Shown here piece after piece: positions 7,801 through 18,800 of a stretch of DNA of 64,000 nt (positions are counted from its first letter, which is position 1; each line of letters begins with the position of its first letter). A model generated the notes under the pieces. The model was not told where the DNA came from. It saw only the letters and a list, made by a program, of their open reading frames with translations, and ran no database searches. This DNA is from Mycolicibacterium mucogenicum DSM 44124 (lineage in GTDB: Bacteria > Actinomycetota > Actinomycetes > Mycobacteriales > Mycobacteriaceae), in contig NZ_CP062008.1 in NCBI RefSeq assembly GCF_005670685.2, positions 5,704,001 through 5,768,000 of the forward strand. Reading direction: 5' to 3'. A program made the translations under genes and the position numbers.

Positions 7801-8700
7801 ATGACCAACACCGCTCAGACCACACGGCCCGCCTGGGTCGACGACGAACTGTTCCCGTTCGAGAGTCACTTCATCGAGATCGACGGCCACACCGTGCACT
7901 ACGTGGACGAGGGATCCGGCCCCACACTGTTGATGCTGCACGGCAATCCGACCTGGTCATTCCTCTTCCGCGACGTGATCAGCTTGCTGCGTAAAGACTT
8001 TCGGTGCATCGCCCTCGACTACCCCGGCTTCGGGCTGTCGACGCCGAGGCCCGGCTATCGCTACCTGCCCGAGGAACACGCGGATGTCACCACCGCGTTC
8101 GTCGACGCCCTCGATCTGAAGGACGTCACGCTGGTCGGACAGGATTGGGGCGGCATGATCGGCCTTGCGGTGGCACAGCGGCGGTCAGGGGTCTTCCATC
8201 GGCTCGTGCTTGCGAATACTTGGGCCTGGCCGGTCAACGGAGAGCTGCACTTCGAAGCATTCGGCCGCATCATGGGCGGGCCACCGACGCGATTCCTGGT
8301 GCGCCAGTTCAATCTGCTTGTCAACGCGTTCATCCCCACCGGCCACCGGAGGCGGAAGCTCACCGACGCCGAGATGGACCACTACCGGCGGGCGCTGGAC
8401 ACCGCGGACCGGCGCCAGGCGTCGGCCGTACTTCCGGGCCGCGTGCTGGCGAGCCGGGACTTCTTCGCGGAGGTCGAGCGCGGACTGCCCGACCTCGCCC
8501 ACCTGCCGACCCTGATCATCTGGGGCGACGCCGACATCGCCTTCCGCGCCCAGGAGCGCGAGCGGCTGGAAGCGACGTTCCCCGACCACACGACCGTCAT
8601 CGTCGAGGGCGCCGGAACCTATGTCGAGTCCGACGCCCCCGAGGAATTCGCTTCTGCGATCCGCACATTCAGCGACGGCGCGGGACGGCCTTCCGCGTAG
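7801..8700 (+). CDS. Haloalkane dehalogenase-like alpha/beta hydrolase with His-to-Thr change
   Basis: 299 residues. HGNPTWSFLFR carries the oxyanion/halide Asn. GQDWGG holds the nucleophile Asp115 followed by the halide-binding Trp, as in subfamily I haloalkane dehalogenases. GDADI supplies the likely catalytic acid Asp245. The C-terminal loop, normally GHxxQE, reads GAGTYVESDAPEEF, with Thr273 where the catalytic His should be. Without that base the covalent ester may not be hydrolysed, so activity is in doubt. The ATG at 7801 is chosen because the family begins near here; an upstream in-frame GTG at 7747 overlaps the palindrome. It is divergent from the HxlR regulator. Confidence 0.85.
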   Translation: MTNTAQTTRPAWVDDELFPFESHFIEIDGHTVHYVDEGSGPTLLMLHGNPTWSFLFRDVISLLRKDFRCIALDYPGFGLSTPRPGYRYLPEEHADVTTAFVDALDLKDVTLVGQDWGGMIGLAVAQRRSGVFHRLVLANTWAWPVNGELHFEAFGRIMGGPPTRFLVRQFNLLVNAFIPTGHRRRKLTDAEMDHYRRALDTADRRQASAVLPGRVLASRDFFAEVERGLPDLAHLPTLIIWGDADIAFRAQERERLEATFPDHTTVIVEGAGTYVESDAPEEFASAIRTFSDGAGRPSA

Positions 8701-9151
8701 CGGCGTTCAGCCGGTTCCACGAGTTGATGACGGCGGCCATGCCGACGACGTGCGCGAGCTCGCGCTCGGTGAACACGGCGGCCGCCTGGGCATAGACGTC
8801 ATCCGGAACCGGGCCGCGGCTGAGATCGGTGATGGCCTCGGTGATGGCCAGCGCGGCCCGCTCGCGCTCGGTGAACAGGTCGCCGGCTTCCTCCCACGCC
8901 GCGACCAGGGCCAGGCGCTGCTCGGTCTCGCCGAAACGACGCGCGTCGTGGACGTGCATGTCGAGGCAGAAGGCGCAGTGGTTGATCTGCGAGGCGCGAA
9001 TCTTGATGAGCTCGCCGATGGTCGAATCGAGCTCCTTGGACGCGGCGTTGCTGAAGGCCATCATCCCGGCGTACAGCTCGGGAGCGGCGTCGTAGATGTC
9101 GATGCGCTTGGTGTGGGCGGTGGTGGTGGGTGCATTCAGTGTCTCGGTCAT
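8669..9151 (-). CDS. AhpD-like carboxymuconolactone decarboxylase-family protein
   Basis: 160 residues from the ATG at 9151. It has the AhpD core motif, CAFCLDMHVHD (CxxC followed by His at about residues 57-64), which in relatives is a peroxidase/disulphide-reductase active site. Upstream Glu residues and the IGELIKIRASQINHC segment are also typical. The 3' end overlaps the convergent hydrolase by 32 bases. It is divergent from the MocR-type regulator at 9201, 49 bases away, which probably controls it. The substrate is unknown. Confidence 0.88.
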   Translation of the reverse strand: MTETLNAPTTTAHTKRIDIYDAAPELYAGMMAFSNAASKELDSTIGELIKIRASQINHCAFCLDMHVHDARRFGETEQRLALVAAWEEAGDLFTERERAALAITEAITDLSRGPVPDDVYAQAAAVFTERELAHVVGMAAVINSWNRLNAATRKAVPRRR

Positions 9152-9179
9152 GGCATCCACGCTAGCCACCAAAATCCCG

Positions 9180-9192
9180 TGAACATGGTTCA
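9180..9192. promoter_or_regulatory. Inverted repeat TGAAC-ATG-GTTCA, candidate MocR-type operator
   Basis: The 13-base symmetric element lies in the 49-base gap between divergent genes, 8 bases before the regulator GTG. A second TGGTTTCA copy follows at about 9202-9209, giving an additional direct-repeat arrangement (TGGTTCA, TGGTTTCA) as reported for MocR/PdxR sites. Confidence 0.35.
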
Positions 9193-9200
9193 ATTTCTAC

Positions 9201-10622
9201 GTGGTTTCATGGGCCAATTCTGAGGCGAACAGCGCTGGACTGGACCTGCACCTGGACCTCGGTCAGACCGTCCGGCCGGGCCGGCGGGGTACCCGTGATC
9301 AGCTGATCCGAGCGCTGCGGGACGCGGTCCGGTCAGGCCGGTTATCCGCCGGGACCACATTGCCGCCCTCCCGATCACTGGCGGCCGACCTCGGATTGGC
9401 CCGCAACACCGTCGCGGAGGCCTACGCCGAACTGGTCGCCGAGGGCTGGCTGGGCTCCCGCCAGGGCGCGGGCACCTGGGTCATCGGCGCGCACACCGAA
9501 TCGGCGCCGGCCACCCAGCGCGCCCAACCGGGCACCCCTACCCACAACCTCATGCCCGGTTCGGGAAACGTCGCGGCCTTCCCACGACAGGCCTGGCTGG
9601 CGTCGGCCCGACGCGCCCTGACCAACGCCCCGACCGAAGCGCTCCGAACGGGCGACGCCCGTGGCCGCCACGAACTGCGCACCGCACTCGCCACCTATCT
9701 GGCCCGAGCCCGCGGCGTGCGCACCACGGCCGAATCGATCGTCGTCTGCGCCGGGACCCGGCACGCCGTCGAATTGCTGTCGAAAGTGTTCGCGCCCAAC
9801 ACCATTGCGGTCGAGAACTACGGCCTGTTCCTGTTCCGGGACGCCATCGCCGCCAGCGGGGCCGCCACCGTGCCCATCCGGATCGATGATCACGGCGCCG
9901 TCGTCGGCGACCTCGAAAAGACCAGCGCCGCAGCGGTTCTGCTCACACCGGCGCATCACTTCCCGCACGGCGTGCCACTGCATCCCACGCGGCGCACCGG
10001 CGCCCTCGAGTGGGCCGTCCGCACGAAAAGCTATGTCCTGGAAGACGACTATGACGGCGAGTTCCGCTACGACCGGCAACCGATCGGCTCGATGCAGGGC
10101 CTGGATCCCGACCGGGTGACCTATCTCGGCTCGGCCAGCAAGAGCCTGTCACCGGTGCTGCGGTTGGGCTGGATGGTGTTGCCCGACAACCTGATCGACC
10201 CGGTGTTGGCTGCGGCGGGCGGGCAACAGTTCTACGTCAACGCCATCGATCAGCTGACCATGGCCGACTTCATCGAATCCGGCCAGTACGACAAGCACAT
10301 TCGCCGGATGCGCAACAGCTACCGCCGGCGGCGAGATGCGCTGGCGGCCAAGCTGTCCGGGCTGGATGTCGAGATCAGCGGACTGTCCGCCGGGCTGCAT
10401 GCACTGATCCGGCTGCCGGACGGGACCGAACACGAGGTCATGCGCCGCGCGGCCGACGCCGGGCTCGCGCTGTCCGGGCTGGCGCTGCTACGCCACCCGG
10501 ATGCGGCGCCGGACACCCCGCACCAGGACGGCGTGGTGGTGAGTTTCGGTACGCCCGCCGATCACGAGTTCACCGCGGCGCTCGACGCATTGCACGACGT
10601 GTTGACGGCCGTCAGCCGCTGA
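9201..10622 (+). CDS. MocR/PdxR-family regulator (GntR HTH plus aminotransferase-like domain)
   Basis: 473 residues. Residues ~20-95 are a GntR winged helix (LPPSRSLAADLGLARNTVAEAY). Residues ~120-470 are a fold-type I aminotransferase-like domain with the PLP Lys in GSASKSLSPVLRLGWM and the DDYDGEFRY motif. Such proteins sense PLP or an amino-acid adduct. The GTG at 9201 is the only good start; the ATG at 9209 is in another frame. It is divergent from the AhpD-like gene, its probable target. The stop overlaps the convergent HD-domain gene by 11 bases. Confidence 0.9.
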   Translation: MVSWANSEANSAGLDLHLDLGQTVRPGRRGTRDQLIRALRDAVRSGRLSAGTTLPPSRSLAADLGLARNTVAEAYAELVAEGWLGSRQGAGTWVIGAHTESAPATQRAQPGTPTHNLMPGSGNVAAFPRQAWLASARRALTNAPTEALRTGDARGRHELRTALATYLARARGVRTTAESIVVCAGTRHAVELLSKVFAPNTIAVENYGLFLFRDAIAASGAATVPIRIDDHGAVVGDLEKTSAAAVLLTPAHHFPHGVPLHPTRRTGALEWAVRTKSYVLEDDYDGEFRYDRQPIGSMQGLDPDRVTYLGSASKSLSPVLRLGWMVLPDNLIDPVLAAAGGQQFYVNAIDQLTMADFIESGQYDKHIRRMRNSYRRRRDALAAKLSGLDVEISGLSAGLHALIRLPDGTEHEVMRRAADAGLALSGLALLRHPDAAPDTPHQDGVVVSFGTPADHEFTAALDALHDVLTAVSR

Positions 10623-11250
10623 GCGCCGCCAGCTCCGCCTTCAGATTGGTCCGAGCCGCGTCCTCCCACAGCCGCCGTCCCTCATCCGTTCGATACAGCG
10701 ACGGCCCGGCCAGCATCGCCGCGATCATCCGGCCACGCCACAGGGCGAAATCCGCATCGCTGACGTGGCGATACTCGGCCCGCACCCGGGCGGTGTTGTG
10801 TTGGTAGTCGGCCGGCGGCACTGCCAGCACCGCCAGGTCGGCATCGGACAGCACCTGGCCGTTGTGATCGTCGGCAGCGGGATCGTGCGTGATGGTCACC
10901 CGCACCAAGCGGCCCACCTCCGCCACGAACGCCGGGGCCACACCCAGATCGGTGAGGTCCGCCTCCGCGAGCAGCGCGCTGTTCTCCTCGTCGTCGGACT
11001 GCCCCGCGTACACCGCGTCGTGGTACCAGGCCGCCAGGCGGACCGCATCGGGATCGTCCGCGAACTCCTCCAGGGCGTCCACTCCGGACAGGATGCCGCG
11101 CAGGTGACTCAGGTCGTGGTAACTGCGGTGCGGCTCGGCCCACCGGCCCAGCAGCGCCGCCCCGACGTCGTCGACCCGCGGCGACGACGAATGCCGCGCC
11201 AGCAGTGTGTGCCATGCCTGGAGCAAATCGGTCACGTGTCCATGGTGCAC
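10612..11250 (-). CDS. HD-superfamily metal-dependent phosphohydrolase, predicted
   Basis: 212 residues with a His/Asp metal-ligand pattern: RSYHDLSHL near residue 43, AAWYHDAVYAG near residue 75 (the HD dyad) and THDPAADDHNGQ with SDADL further on. This is the layout of small HD hydrolases of unknown substrate. The start is uncertain: GTG at 11250 or GTG at 11235 (VTDLLQAW), neither with a clear ribosome site. It is divergent from gtrA by 13 bases, so both transcripts may be leaderless. Confidence 0.8.
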   Translation of the reverse strand: MHHGHVTDLLQAWHTLLARHSSSPRVDDVGAALLGRWAEPHRSYHDLSHLRGILSGVDALEEFADDPDAVRLAAWYHDAVYAGQSDDEENSALLAEADLTDLGVAPAFVAEVGRLVRVTITHDPAADDHNGQVLSDADLAVLAVPPADYQHNTARVRAEYRHVSDADFALWRGRMIAAMLAGPSLYRTDEGRRLWEDAARTNLKAELAALSG

Positions 11251-11263
11251 GTAAGCTGCCCGG

Positions 11264-11743
11264 GTGGCCGAGCCAGTGGAGATCCCCGCCGAACACGACG
11301 CCGAACACAGCGCCGAGAAGGCCGTCGAGGCGTCTCTGGGACTGGTGACGCAGGCGTGGCGCTTCGTGGTGACCGGCGGTCTGTCCGCGGTCGTCGACTA
11401 CGGCCTGTACGCACTGCTCAGTGCCGTTTTCGTGGCCAACGGCATGCCCGACGCCCGCGCCACGCTGATCGCGAAGACGCTCAGCTTCATCGCCGGCACG
11501 ACGACGGCCTATCTGATCAACCGGCGCTGGACCTTCCAGGCGGAACCGAGCCGGGCGCGCTTCATCGCGGTTGTGATCTTGTACGCAGTCACCTTCGGCC
11601 TGCAGGTCGGCATCAATCAGCTGTTCTATCTGCAATTCGCCGGCGAGTCCTGGCGGCGACCTGTGGCGTTCGTCATCGCCCAGGGCACGGCGACTGTCAT
11701 CAACTTCGTGGTGCAGCGAGCCGTGATTTTCCGGCTGAAGTGA
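11264..11743 (+). CDS. GtrA-family membrane protein (Rv3789-like)
   Basis: 159 residues with four membrane helices after a ~35-residue acidic N-terminal extension (M. tuberculosis Rv3789 is ~121 residues). Rv3789 was proposed as a decaprenyl-phosphoryl-arabinose flippase and later as an anchor for AftA. The gene heads the dprE1-dprE2-aftA-embC run, as in M. tuberculosis, which supports a role in the arabinose donor pathway. GTG start, no strong ribosome site. Confidence 0.88.
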   Translation: MAEPVEIPAEHDAEHSAEKAVEASLGLVTQAWRFVVTGGLSAVVDYGLYALLSAVFVANGMPDARATLIAKTLSFIAGTTTAYLINRRWTFQAEPSRARFIAVVILYAVTFGLQVGINQLFYLQFAGESWRRPVAFVIAQGTATVINFVVQRAVIFRLK

Positions 11744-11768
11744 CGTTGGCCGGTACCCTTTGACCGTT

Positions 11769-13181
11769 ATGTCTACCCAGCCTGACGCCACGCTGCCCCT
11801 GACGCGCCGCGCCCTCACCGGGTTCGGCCGCACGGCACCGTCCGTGGCAAACGTGCTGTCCACACCCGATGTGTCAGTGATCGCCGAGGCGGTCAAGCGG
11901 GTCGCGGACGCAAACTCTTCCAGCCCCGCCCACCTGCGGCGAGGCATCCTCGGCCGCGGTCTCGGCCGGTCCTACGGCGACCAGGCGTGCAACGGCGGCG
12001 GCATCGTCGTCGACATGACGGCGCTGAACCGGATCCATTCGATCAGCTCCGAGACCGCCATCGCCGACGTCGACGCCGGGGTCAGCCTCGATCAGCTGAT
12101 GAAGGCCGCGCTGCCGTTCGGGCTGTGGGTTCCGGTGCTGCCGGGCACCCGGCAGGTCACCGTCGGCGGCGCGATCGCGTCCGACATCCACGGCAAGAAC
12201 CACCACAGCGCGGGCAGCTTCGGCAACCACGTGCTGTCGCTGGACCTGCTGATGGCCGACGGCGAGGTGCACACCATCACCCCCGACGGACCGGACAGCG
12301 AGCTGTTCTGGGCCACCGTCGCCGGCAACGGGCTGACGGGCATCGTGATCCGGGCGCGCATCAAGATGACCCGCACCGAGAGCGCCTACTTCATCGCCGA
12401 CGGCATCGCCACGCACGATCTGGAAGAGACCGTGGCCGTGCACCAGGACGGCAGCGAGGACAACTACACGTACTCCAGCGCCTGGTTCGACCTCATCAGC
12501 CCGGAGCCCAAGCTCGGCCGCGCCGCCGTGAGCCGCGGCAGCCTGGCCAAGGTGGACCAGCTGCCCGCCAAGCTGGCCAAGGATCCGCTGAAGTTCACCG
12601 CGCCCCAGCTGCCGGCGATCCCGAACCTGTTCCCGGTCAGCTTCATGAACAAGCTCTCGCTCTCCATGATCGGCGAGGCGTTCTACCGCATGAGCGGCAA
12701 CTACCAGGGCAAGATCGTCAACCTGACGCAGTTCTACCACATGCTCGACATCACCTCCGGTTGGCAATATGCCTATGGCCCAGCGGGTTTCGCGCAGCAC
12801 CAGTTCCTGGTTCCGCCCGACGCACTCGAAGAGTTCAAGGGCATCATCCGCTGGATGCACACGCAGAAGCAGTACTCGGCGCTGAACGTCTTCAAGCTGT
12901 TCGGCCCGGGCAACAAGGCGCCGCTGAGCTTCCCGATGCAGGGCTGGAACGTCGCCCTCGACTTCCCGAACCGCCCGGGGGTCAACGAGTTCCTCAACGA
13001 ACTCGACAAGCGCGCAATGGAATTCGGCGGTCGCGTGTACACCGCCAAGGACTCCCGCGTCAGCGCCGAGAGCTTCCACAAGATGTACCCGCGGATCGAC
13101 GAGTGGATCGCCACCCGCCGCAAAGCCGACCCGAACGGCGTGTTCGCCTCCGACATGGCCCGCCGCCTCGAACTTCTCTAG
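11769..13181 (+). CDS. dprE1: Decaprenyl-phosphoryl-ribose 2-oxidase DprE1
   Basis: 470 residues (461 in M. tuberculosis). FAD enzyme of the VAO family that oxidises DPR at C2, the first half of the epimerisation to DPA. The FAD-binding segment [11 protein letters not shown] is at about residue 62, followed by the [13 protein letters not shown] region. The segment equivalent to GWNICVDFP around M. tuberculosis Cys387 reads GWNVALDFP, so residue 396 is Ala. The Cys attacked by benzothiazinones is absent. I use the ATG at 11769 rather than an upstream TTG at 11760. The stop codon forms part of the dprE2 ribosome site (TAGGAG). Confidence 0.95.
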   Translation: MSTQPDATLPLTRRALTGFGRTAPSVANVLSTPDVSVIAEAVKRVADANSSSPAHLRRGILGRGLGRSYGDQACNGGGIVVDMTALNRIHSISSETAIADVDAGVSLDQLMKAALPFGLWVPVLPGTRQVTVGGAIASDIHGKNHHSAGSFGNHVLSLDLLMADGEVHTITPDGPDSELFWATVAGNGLTGIVIRARIKMTRTESAYFIADGIATHDLEETVAVHQDGSEDNYTYSSAWFDLISPEPKLGRAAVSRGSLAKVDQLPAKLAKDPLKFTAPQLPAIPNLFPVSFMNKLSLSMIGEAFYRMSGNYQGKIVNLTQFYHMLDITSGWQYAYGPAGFAQHQFLVPPDALEEFKGIIRWMHTQKQYSALNVFKLFGPGNKAPLSFPMQGWNVALDFPNRPGVNEFLNELDKRAMEFGGRVYTAKDSRVSAESFHKMYPRIDEWIATRRKADPNGVFASDMARRLELL

Positions 13182-13189
13182 GAGACTCA

Positions 13190-13969
13190 GTGATTGACGC
13201 AACCGGCAACCCGCAGACGATTCTGCTGTTCGGCGGTACCTCGGAGATCGGCCTGGCCATCGTCGAGCGCTACCTCAAGAACGCCAAGGCCCGCGTGATC
13301 CTCGCCGACCTGCCGAACGCCCCCAAGCGCGACGCCGCCATCGCGCAGATCGAGGCGGCCGGCGCCAAGGAGGTCGTGTACCTGGATTTTGATGCCTTGG
13401 ACACGAAAAGTCACCCGGCCGTCATCGAATCCGCTTGGGAGCAGGGCGATGTCGACGTCGCGATCGTCGCCTTCGGCATCCTGGGTGACGCCGAGGAACT
13501 GTGGCAGAACCAGTCCAAGGCCGTGCTGACCGCCCAGATCAACTACACCGCAGCGGTTTCCGTCGGCGTGCTGGTCGGCGACAAGATGAAGGCGCAGGGC
13601 TTCGGGCAGATCATCGCCATGTCGTCGGTCGCCGGCGAGCGGGTCCGCCGCTCCAACTTCGTGTACGGCTCCACCAAGGCCGGCCTCGACGGCTTCTACC
13701 TGGGCCTCGGAGAGGCACTGCGGGAGTTCGGGGTTCGGGTTCTGGTCATCCGCCCCGGCCAGGTCCGCACGACCACGACGCTGGAGCACTGGAAGGCCAC
13801 CGGCGCCAAGGAGGCGCCGTTCACGGTCGACAAGGAAGACGTCGCCAACCAGGCCGTCGCTGCCGCCGCCAAGGGTAAGGAGCTCATCTGGGCGCCCAAT
13901 CCGGTGCGCTACCTGATGGCCGTCATCCGGCACATCCCGCGGTCGATCTTCCGCAAACTCCCGCTCTGA
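13190..13969 (+). CDS. dprE2: Decaprenyl-phosphoryl-2-keto-erythro-pentose reductase DprE2
   Basis: 259-residue short-chain dehydrogenase that completes DPR to DPA conversion with NADH. It has a nucleotide-binding FGGTSEIG (about residues 12-19) and the catalytic YGSTK (YxxxK) with preceding Ser. GTG start eight bases after the dprE1 stop, with AGGAG overlapping that stop. Its TGA shares a base with the aftA ATG (TGATG), so dprE1-dprE2-aftA look translationally coupled. Confidence 0.95.
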   Translation: MIDATGNPQTILLFGGTSEIGLAIVERYLKNAKARVILADLPNAPKRDAAIAQIEAAGAKEVVYLDFDALDTKSHPAVIESAWEQGDVDVAIVAFGILGDAEELWQNQSKAVLTAQINYTAAVSVGVLVGDKMKAQGFGQIIAMSSVAGERVRRSNFVYGSTKAGLDGFYLGLGEALREFGVRVLVIRPGQVRTTTTLEHWKATGAKEAPFTVDKEDVANQAVAAAAKGKELIWAPNPVRYLMAVIRHIPRSIFRKLPL

Positions 13970-15831
13970 TGCGCAGCGCGCTGGCCGCGAGCGCCAGGGT
14001 GAGCGGCCAGATGCTGGCCGCCATGGCGCTGGCGGTGATCATCGCGGTCGTTGCGCTGCAAGCGATTGCCCGCGTGCAGTGGCCGGCGTTCAACTCGTCG
14101 AACCAGTTGCATGCCCTGACCACCGCCGGCCAGTGCGCCGTGCTGATCGGGCTGCTGCTCGCGGGGTGGGCGTGGCGTCGCGGCTGGCGCAAGAGCGCCA
14201 AGGTCGCGGCCACGTCGCTACTGGCGGCGTTCTCGGTCGTCACCCTCGGCATGCCGCTGGGCGCGACCAAGCTGTACCTGTTCGGCATCTCGGTCGACCA
14301 GCAGTTCCGCACCGAGTACCTGACGCGCCTCACGGATACCGCTGTCCCCCATGACATGACGTACCTGGGGCTGCCGCCGTACTACCCGTCGGGCTGGTTC
14401 TGGCTCGGCGGCCGGGCGGCCGCGCTGACCGGCACGCCAGCGTGGGAGATGTTCAAGCCGTGGGCGATTGTCACGATCACCGCGGCGATCGTGGCGGCAT
14501 TCGTGTTGTGGACGGCCATGATTCGCTTCGAGTACGCCCTGGCGGTGACGACCGCGACCGCGGCCGTCACGCTGGCGTACTCCTCGACCGAGCCCTATTC
14601 GGCTGTCCTCGTCGTCCTGCTGCCGCCGGTGTTCGTGCTGGCGTGGTCGGGGCTCAAAGCCACCGGCCGCGGCTGGGCCGCGATCCTCGGAACCGGGATT
14701 TTCCTCGGCATCGCCGCGCTGTTCTACACCTTGTTGTTCGGCTACGCAGCGTTCACGCTCACGCTGATGGCGCTGCTGCTCGCCGTGTCCCGGCGCCAAA
14801 TCCAGCCGCTGATCCGGGTGGCCGTCATCGCCGTCATCTCCGGCGTCATTGCCGCCATCCACTGGGCGCCGTACTACCTCGCCGTGCTCAAAGGCCACCC
14901 CGCCGACAAGGGCACCGCGCAGCATTACCTACCGATGGCCGGTGCGCAGCTGACCTTCCCGATGCTCGACGCCACCCTGCTGGGTGTCATGTGCCTCGTC
15001 GGCACGCTGTGGCTGGTGGTCAAGGGCCGCAGCTCGACGCGCGCCGCCGCCCTCGGGATGGCAGTCGTATCGGTGTACGCGTGGTCGCTGCTGTCCATGC
15101 TGGCCACCCTCGCCCGCACCACGCTGCTGTCGTTCCGGCTGCAGCCCACCCTGCTCGTGCTGCTCGTCGCGGCCGGCACCTTCGGCTTCCTGGAGGCCGC
15201 CCGTGCGCTGGCGAACCGGTATGCACAGCCCACCACCAACCGGATCATCGCGGTGGCCGCGGTCATCGGTGCGATCGGCGCGGTGTCGTTCAGCCAGGCG
15301 ATCCCCGACATCCTGCGGGCCGACATCGCCGTCGCGTACACCGACACCGACGGCTACGGCCAGCGCGCCGACCGTCGTCCCCCCGGCTCGGAACGCTTCT
15401 ATCAGGAAGTCGACCGCAAGATCACCGCGGCGACGGGCAAGCCCCGCAACGAGACCGTCGTGATGACCGCGGACTACAGCTTCCTGTCCTACTACCCCTA
15501 CTACGGGTTCCAGGGCCTGACGTCGCACTACGCGAACCCGCTGGCGCAGTTCAAGGAACGCTCCGACGCCATCGAGAGCTGGGCGACCATGACCAACCCC
15601 GACGCCTTCGCCAAGGCCCTCGACACGCTGCCCTGGCCGGCGCCGACGGTGTTCCTGATGCGCCACGGCGGCACCGGCACCTACACGCTGCGACTGGCCG
15701 AGGACGTCTACCCCAACCAGCCCAACGTGCGGCGCTACCAGGTGGCACTCGACGAGCGGCTGTTCGACAGCAAGCACTGGCAGGTCACCGATATCGGCCC
15801 GTTTGTGCTGGCCATCCGTAGCGGCCACTAA
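13969..15831 (+). CDS. aftA: Galactan 5-O-arabinofuranosyltransferase AftA
   Basis: 620-residue GT-C enzyme (643 in M. tuberculosis) that adds the first arabinofuranose to galactan from DPA. About 11-13 hydrophobic segments fill residues 1-440, followed by a ~170-residue periplasmic domain ([14 protein letters not shown], then a C-terminal region). The ATG overlaps the dprE2 stop. embC begins 11 bases after its stop, so both are probably on one mRNA. Confidence 0.94.
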   Translation: MRSALAASARVSGQMLAAMALAVIIAVVALQAIARVQWPAFNSSNQLHALTTAGQCAVLIGLLLAGWAWRRGWRKSAKVAATSLLAAFSVVTLGMPLGATKLYLFGISVDQQFRTEYLTRLTDTAVPHDMTYLGLPPYYPSGWFWLGGRAAALTGTPAWEMFKPWAIVTITAAIVAAFVLWTAMIRFEYALAVTTATAAVTLAYSSTEPYSAVLVVLLPPVFVLAWSGLKATGRGWAAILGTGIFLGIAALFYTLLFGYAAFTLTLMALLLAVSRRQIQPLIRVAVIAVISGVIAAIHWAPYYLAVLKGHPADKGTAQHYLPMAGAQLTFPMLDATLLGVMCLVGTLWLVVKGRSSTRAAALGMAVVSVYAWSLLSMLATLARTTLLSFRLQPTLLVLLVAAGTFGFLEAARALANRYAQPTTNRIIAVAAVIGAIGAVSFSQAIPDILRADIAVAYTDTDGYGQRADRRPPGSERFYQEVDRKITAATGKPRNETVVMTADYSFLSYYPYYGFQGLTSHYANPLAQFKERSDAIESWATMTNPDAFAKALDTLPWPAPTVFLMRHGGTGTYTLRLAEDVYPNQPNVRRYQVALDERLFDSKHWQVTDIGPFVLAIRSGH

Positions 15832-15842
15832 CATCTAGGCCC

Positions 15843-18800
15843 GTGGCCGGGGAACCTGAGGTAGAGCGCAATCACCGCACAGCGCGGTGGATCGCGATCG
15901 TCGCCGGACTGCTCGGCGCGTTTTTGGCGATGGCGACGCCGCTGTTGCCGGTCAACCAGACCACGGCGCAGCTGAACTGGCCGCAGGCGGGCGTCCTCAA
16001 GAGTGTCGACGCGCCGCTGATCGGCTACGTCGCCACCGACCTGAACATCACCATCCCGTGTTCGGCGGCGGCCGGCCTCACCGGCCCTGCCACCACACTG
16101 CTGTCCACCGTGCCCAAGCAGGCGCCCAAGGCCGTCGACCGTGGCCTGCTGATCGAGCGTGTCGGCGGCGACCTGCTGGTGATCGTCCGCAACACCCCGG
16201 TGGTCAGCGCGCCGCTGACCCAGGTGCTCAGCCCCGCGTGCAAGGAACTGAAGTTCACCGCGCACGCCGACAAGGTCACCGGCGAGATCGTCGGCCTCGT
16301 GCAGGGACCGAAGGACAAGAACCCCGGCAAGCCGCTGCGCGGCGAGCTCAGCGGCTATGACTTCCGCCCGCAGATCGTCGGCGTCTTCACCGACCTGTCC
16401 GGCGCGGCCCCGCCGGGGCTGACGTTCTCGGCGACCGTCGACTCGCGCTACAGCACGTCCCCGACCCTGCTGAAGATGCTCGCGATGATCTTCGGTGTGG
16501 TGCTGACCGTCGTCGCACTCAGTGCCCTGCACGTGCTGGACCGCGCCGACGGCGTCCCGCACAAGCGGTTCCTGCCGTCGCGGTGGTGGTCGGTGAAGCC
16601 GCTGGACGGCGTCGTGATCACGACGCTGGTGTGGTGGCACTTCGTCGGCGCCAACACCTCCGACGACGGTTACATCCTGACCATGGCCCGCGTATCCGAG
16701 CACGCCGGCTACATGGCCAACTACTACCGCTGGTTCGGCACCCCCGAGGCGCCGTTCGGCTGGTACTACGACCTGCTGGCACTGTGGGCGCACGTCTCCA
16801 CGTCGAGCATCTGGATGCGCCTGCCCACGCTCCTGATGGCGCTGGCGTGCTGGTGGGTGATCAGCCGCGAGGTGCTCCCCCGGCTCGGCCACGCCGTCAA
16901 GAACAGCCGTGCCGCCGCTTGGACGGCCGCCGGCATGTTCCTGGCGTTCTGGCTGCCGCTCAACAACGGCATCCGGCCGGAGCCCATCATCGCGCTCGGC
17001 ATCCTCCTGACCTGGTGCTCGGTGGAACGCGGCGTCGCCACCAGCCGGCTGCTGCCGGTGGCCATCGCCATCATCATCGGTGCGCTGACGTTGTTCTCCG
17101 GCCCGACTGGTATCGCCGCGATCGGCGCTCTGCTGGTCGCCGTCGGCCCGCTGAAAACGATTGTGGCGCGGCATACTTCGCGCTTCGGTTATCTGGCTCT
17201 GCTGGCACCGATCCTCGCCGCGGGCACAGTGACGGCGATCCTGATCTTCCGCGACCAGACGCTGGCCGCCGAGCTCGACGCCAGCTCCTTCAAGACCACC
17301 GTCGGCCCCGCACTGAGCTGGTTCGACGAGCACATCCGCTACGAGCGACTGTTCACCACCAGCCCCGACGGCTCCGTGGCCCGTCGGTTCGCGGTGCTCA
17401 CGCTGCTGCTTGCCCTGGCGGTGTCCCTCGCAATGTCGTTGCGCAAGGGGCGAATTCCGGGCACTGCTGCCGGGCCGGCCCGGCGCATCGTCGGCATCAC
17501 GATCATCTCGTTCCTGGCCATGATGTTCACGCCCACCAAGTGGACGCACCACTTCGGGGTGTTCGCCGGGCTGGCCGGTTCGCTGGGCGCGCTGGCCGCC
17601 ATCGCGGTCGGCACCGTCGCGATGCGCTCCCGCCGCAACCGCGCGATGTTCGCCGCGACGGTTCTGTTCGTGTTGGCACTGTCGTTCGCCACCGTGAACG
17701 GCTGGTGGTACGTCTCCAACTTCGGTGTGCCGTGGTCGAACCAGTTCCCCGAGTGGCACTTCGGCTTCACCACCTTCCTGTTCGGCCTGTCGTTCCTGAC
17801 GCTCCTGTGGGCGGCATGGCTGCACTTCTACGACCACGACCCCGAGCGTCCGGTCAGTCGCCGGATTCCTCAGGCGCCCTTGGCAATTGCGTCGTGGATC
17901 GTGGTGTTCTTCGAGGTGCTGTCACTGACCCTCGGTATGACGCAGCAGTGGCCGGCCTGGTCGGTGGGCCGCTCGAACCTGCAGGCGCTGACCGGTAAGA
18001 CCTGCGGCCTGGCCGACGACGTCATGGTCGAACAGGACACCAACGCCGGCAAGCTCGTGCCGCAGTCCGGGACAGTCGGCGACGCCCTCGGCGCGGGCAG
18101 CGCAGAAGGCTTCACCCCCAACGGAATTCCCGCCGACGTCTCCGCGGACCCCGTCATGGAACCGCCCGGCGGCACCAACTTCGCCGACAACGACGGCGGC
18201 CCCGTCAGCGGCGCGGAGCCGGGCACCGAAGGCGGCACCACCTTTGCCGCGGGAGTGAACGGATCGAAGGCCCGGCTGCCCTACAACCTCGATCCGGCCA
18301 CCACCCCGGTACTCGGCAGCTGGCGCCCCGGCGTTCAGATCCCGGCGCGGATGCGCTCGGGCTGGTACAAACTGCCGCCGCGCGATCAGGCCGGCCCGCT
18401 GCTCGTCGTCGCCGCCGCAGGCCGCTTCAACCAGGGCGAGGTCCGCGTCGAGTACGCCAACGACGCCCAGGCCGCGGCCGGCAAGATCGCCGGGGCCGTC
18501 GGCTTCGCCGATGTCGGTGCCGCACCCGCCTGGCGCAACCTGCGCGCCCCGATGGCCGCCATCCCGCCAGATGCCACCCTGATCCGCATCGTCGCCACCG
18601 ACGACGATCTCGCGCCGCAGCACTGGATCGCCCTGACCCCGCCGCGCATCCCGAAGCTGCGCACGCTGCAGGACGTCGTCGGTTCCAAGGATCCGGTGAT
18701 GCTGGACTGGCTCGTCGGTCTGGCGTTCCCGTGCCAGCGCCCGTTCGGCCACAACAACGGCGTCACCGAGGTGCCCAAGTGGCGCATCCTGCCGGACCGC

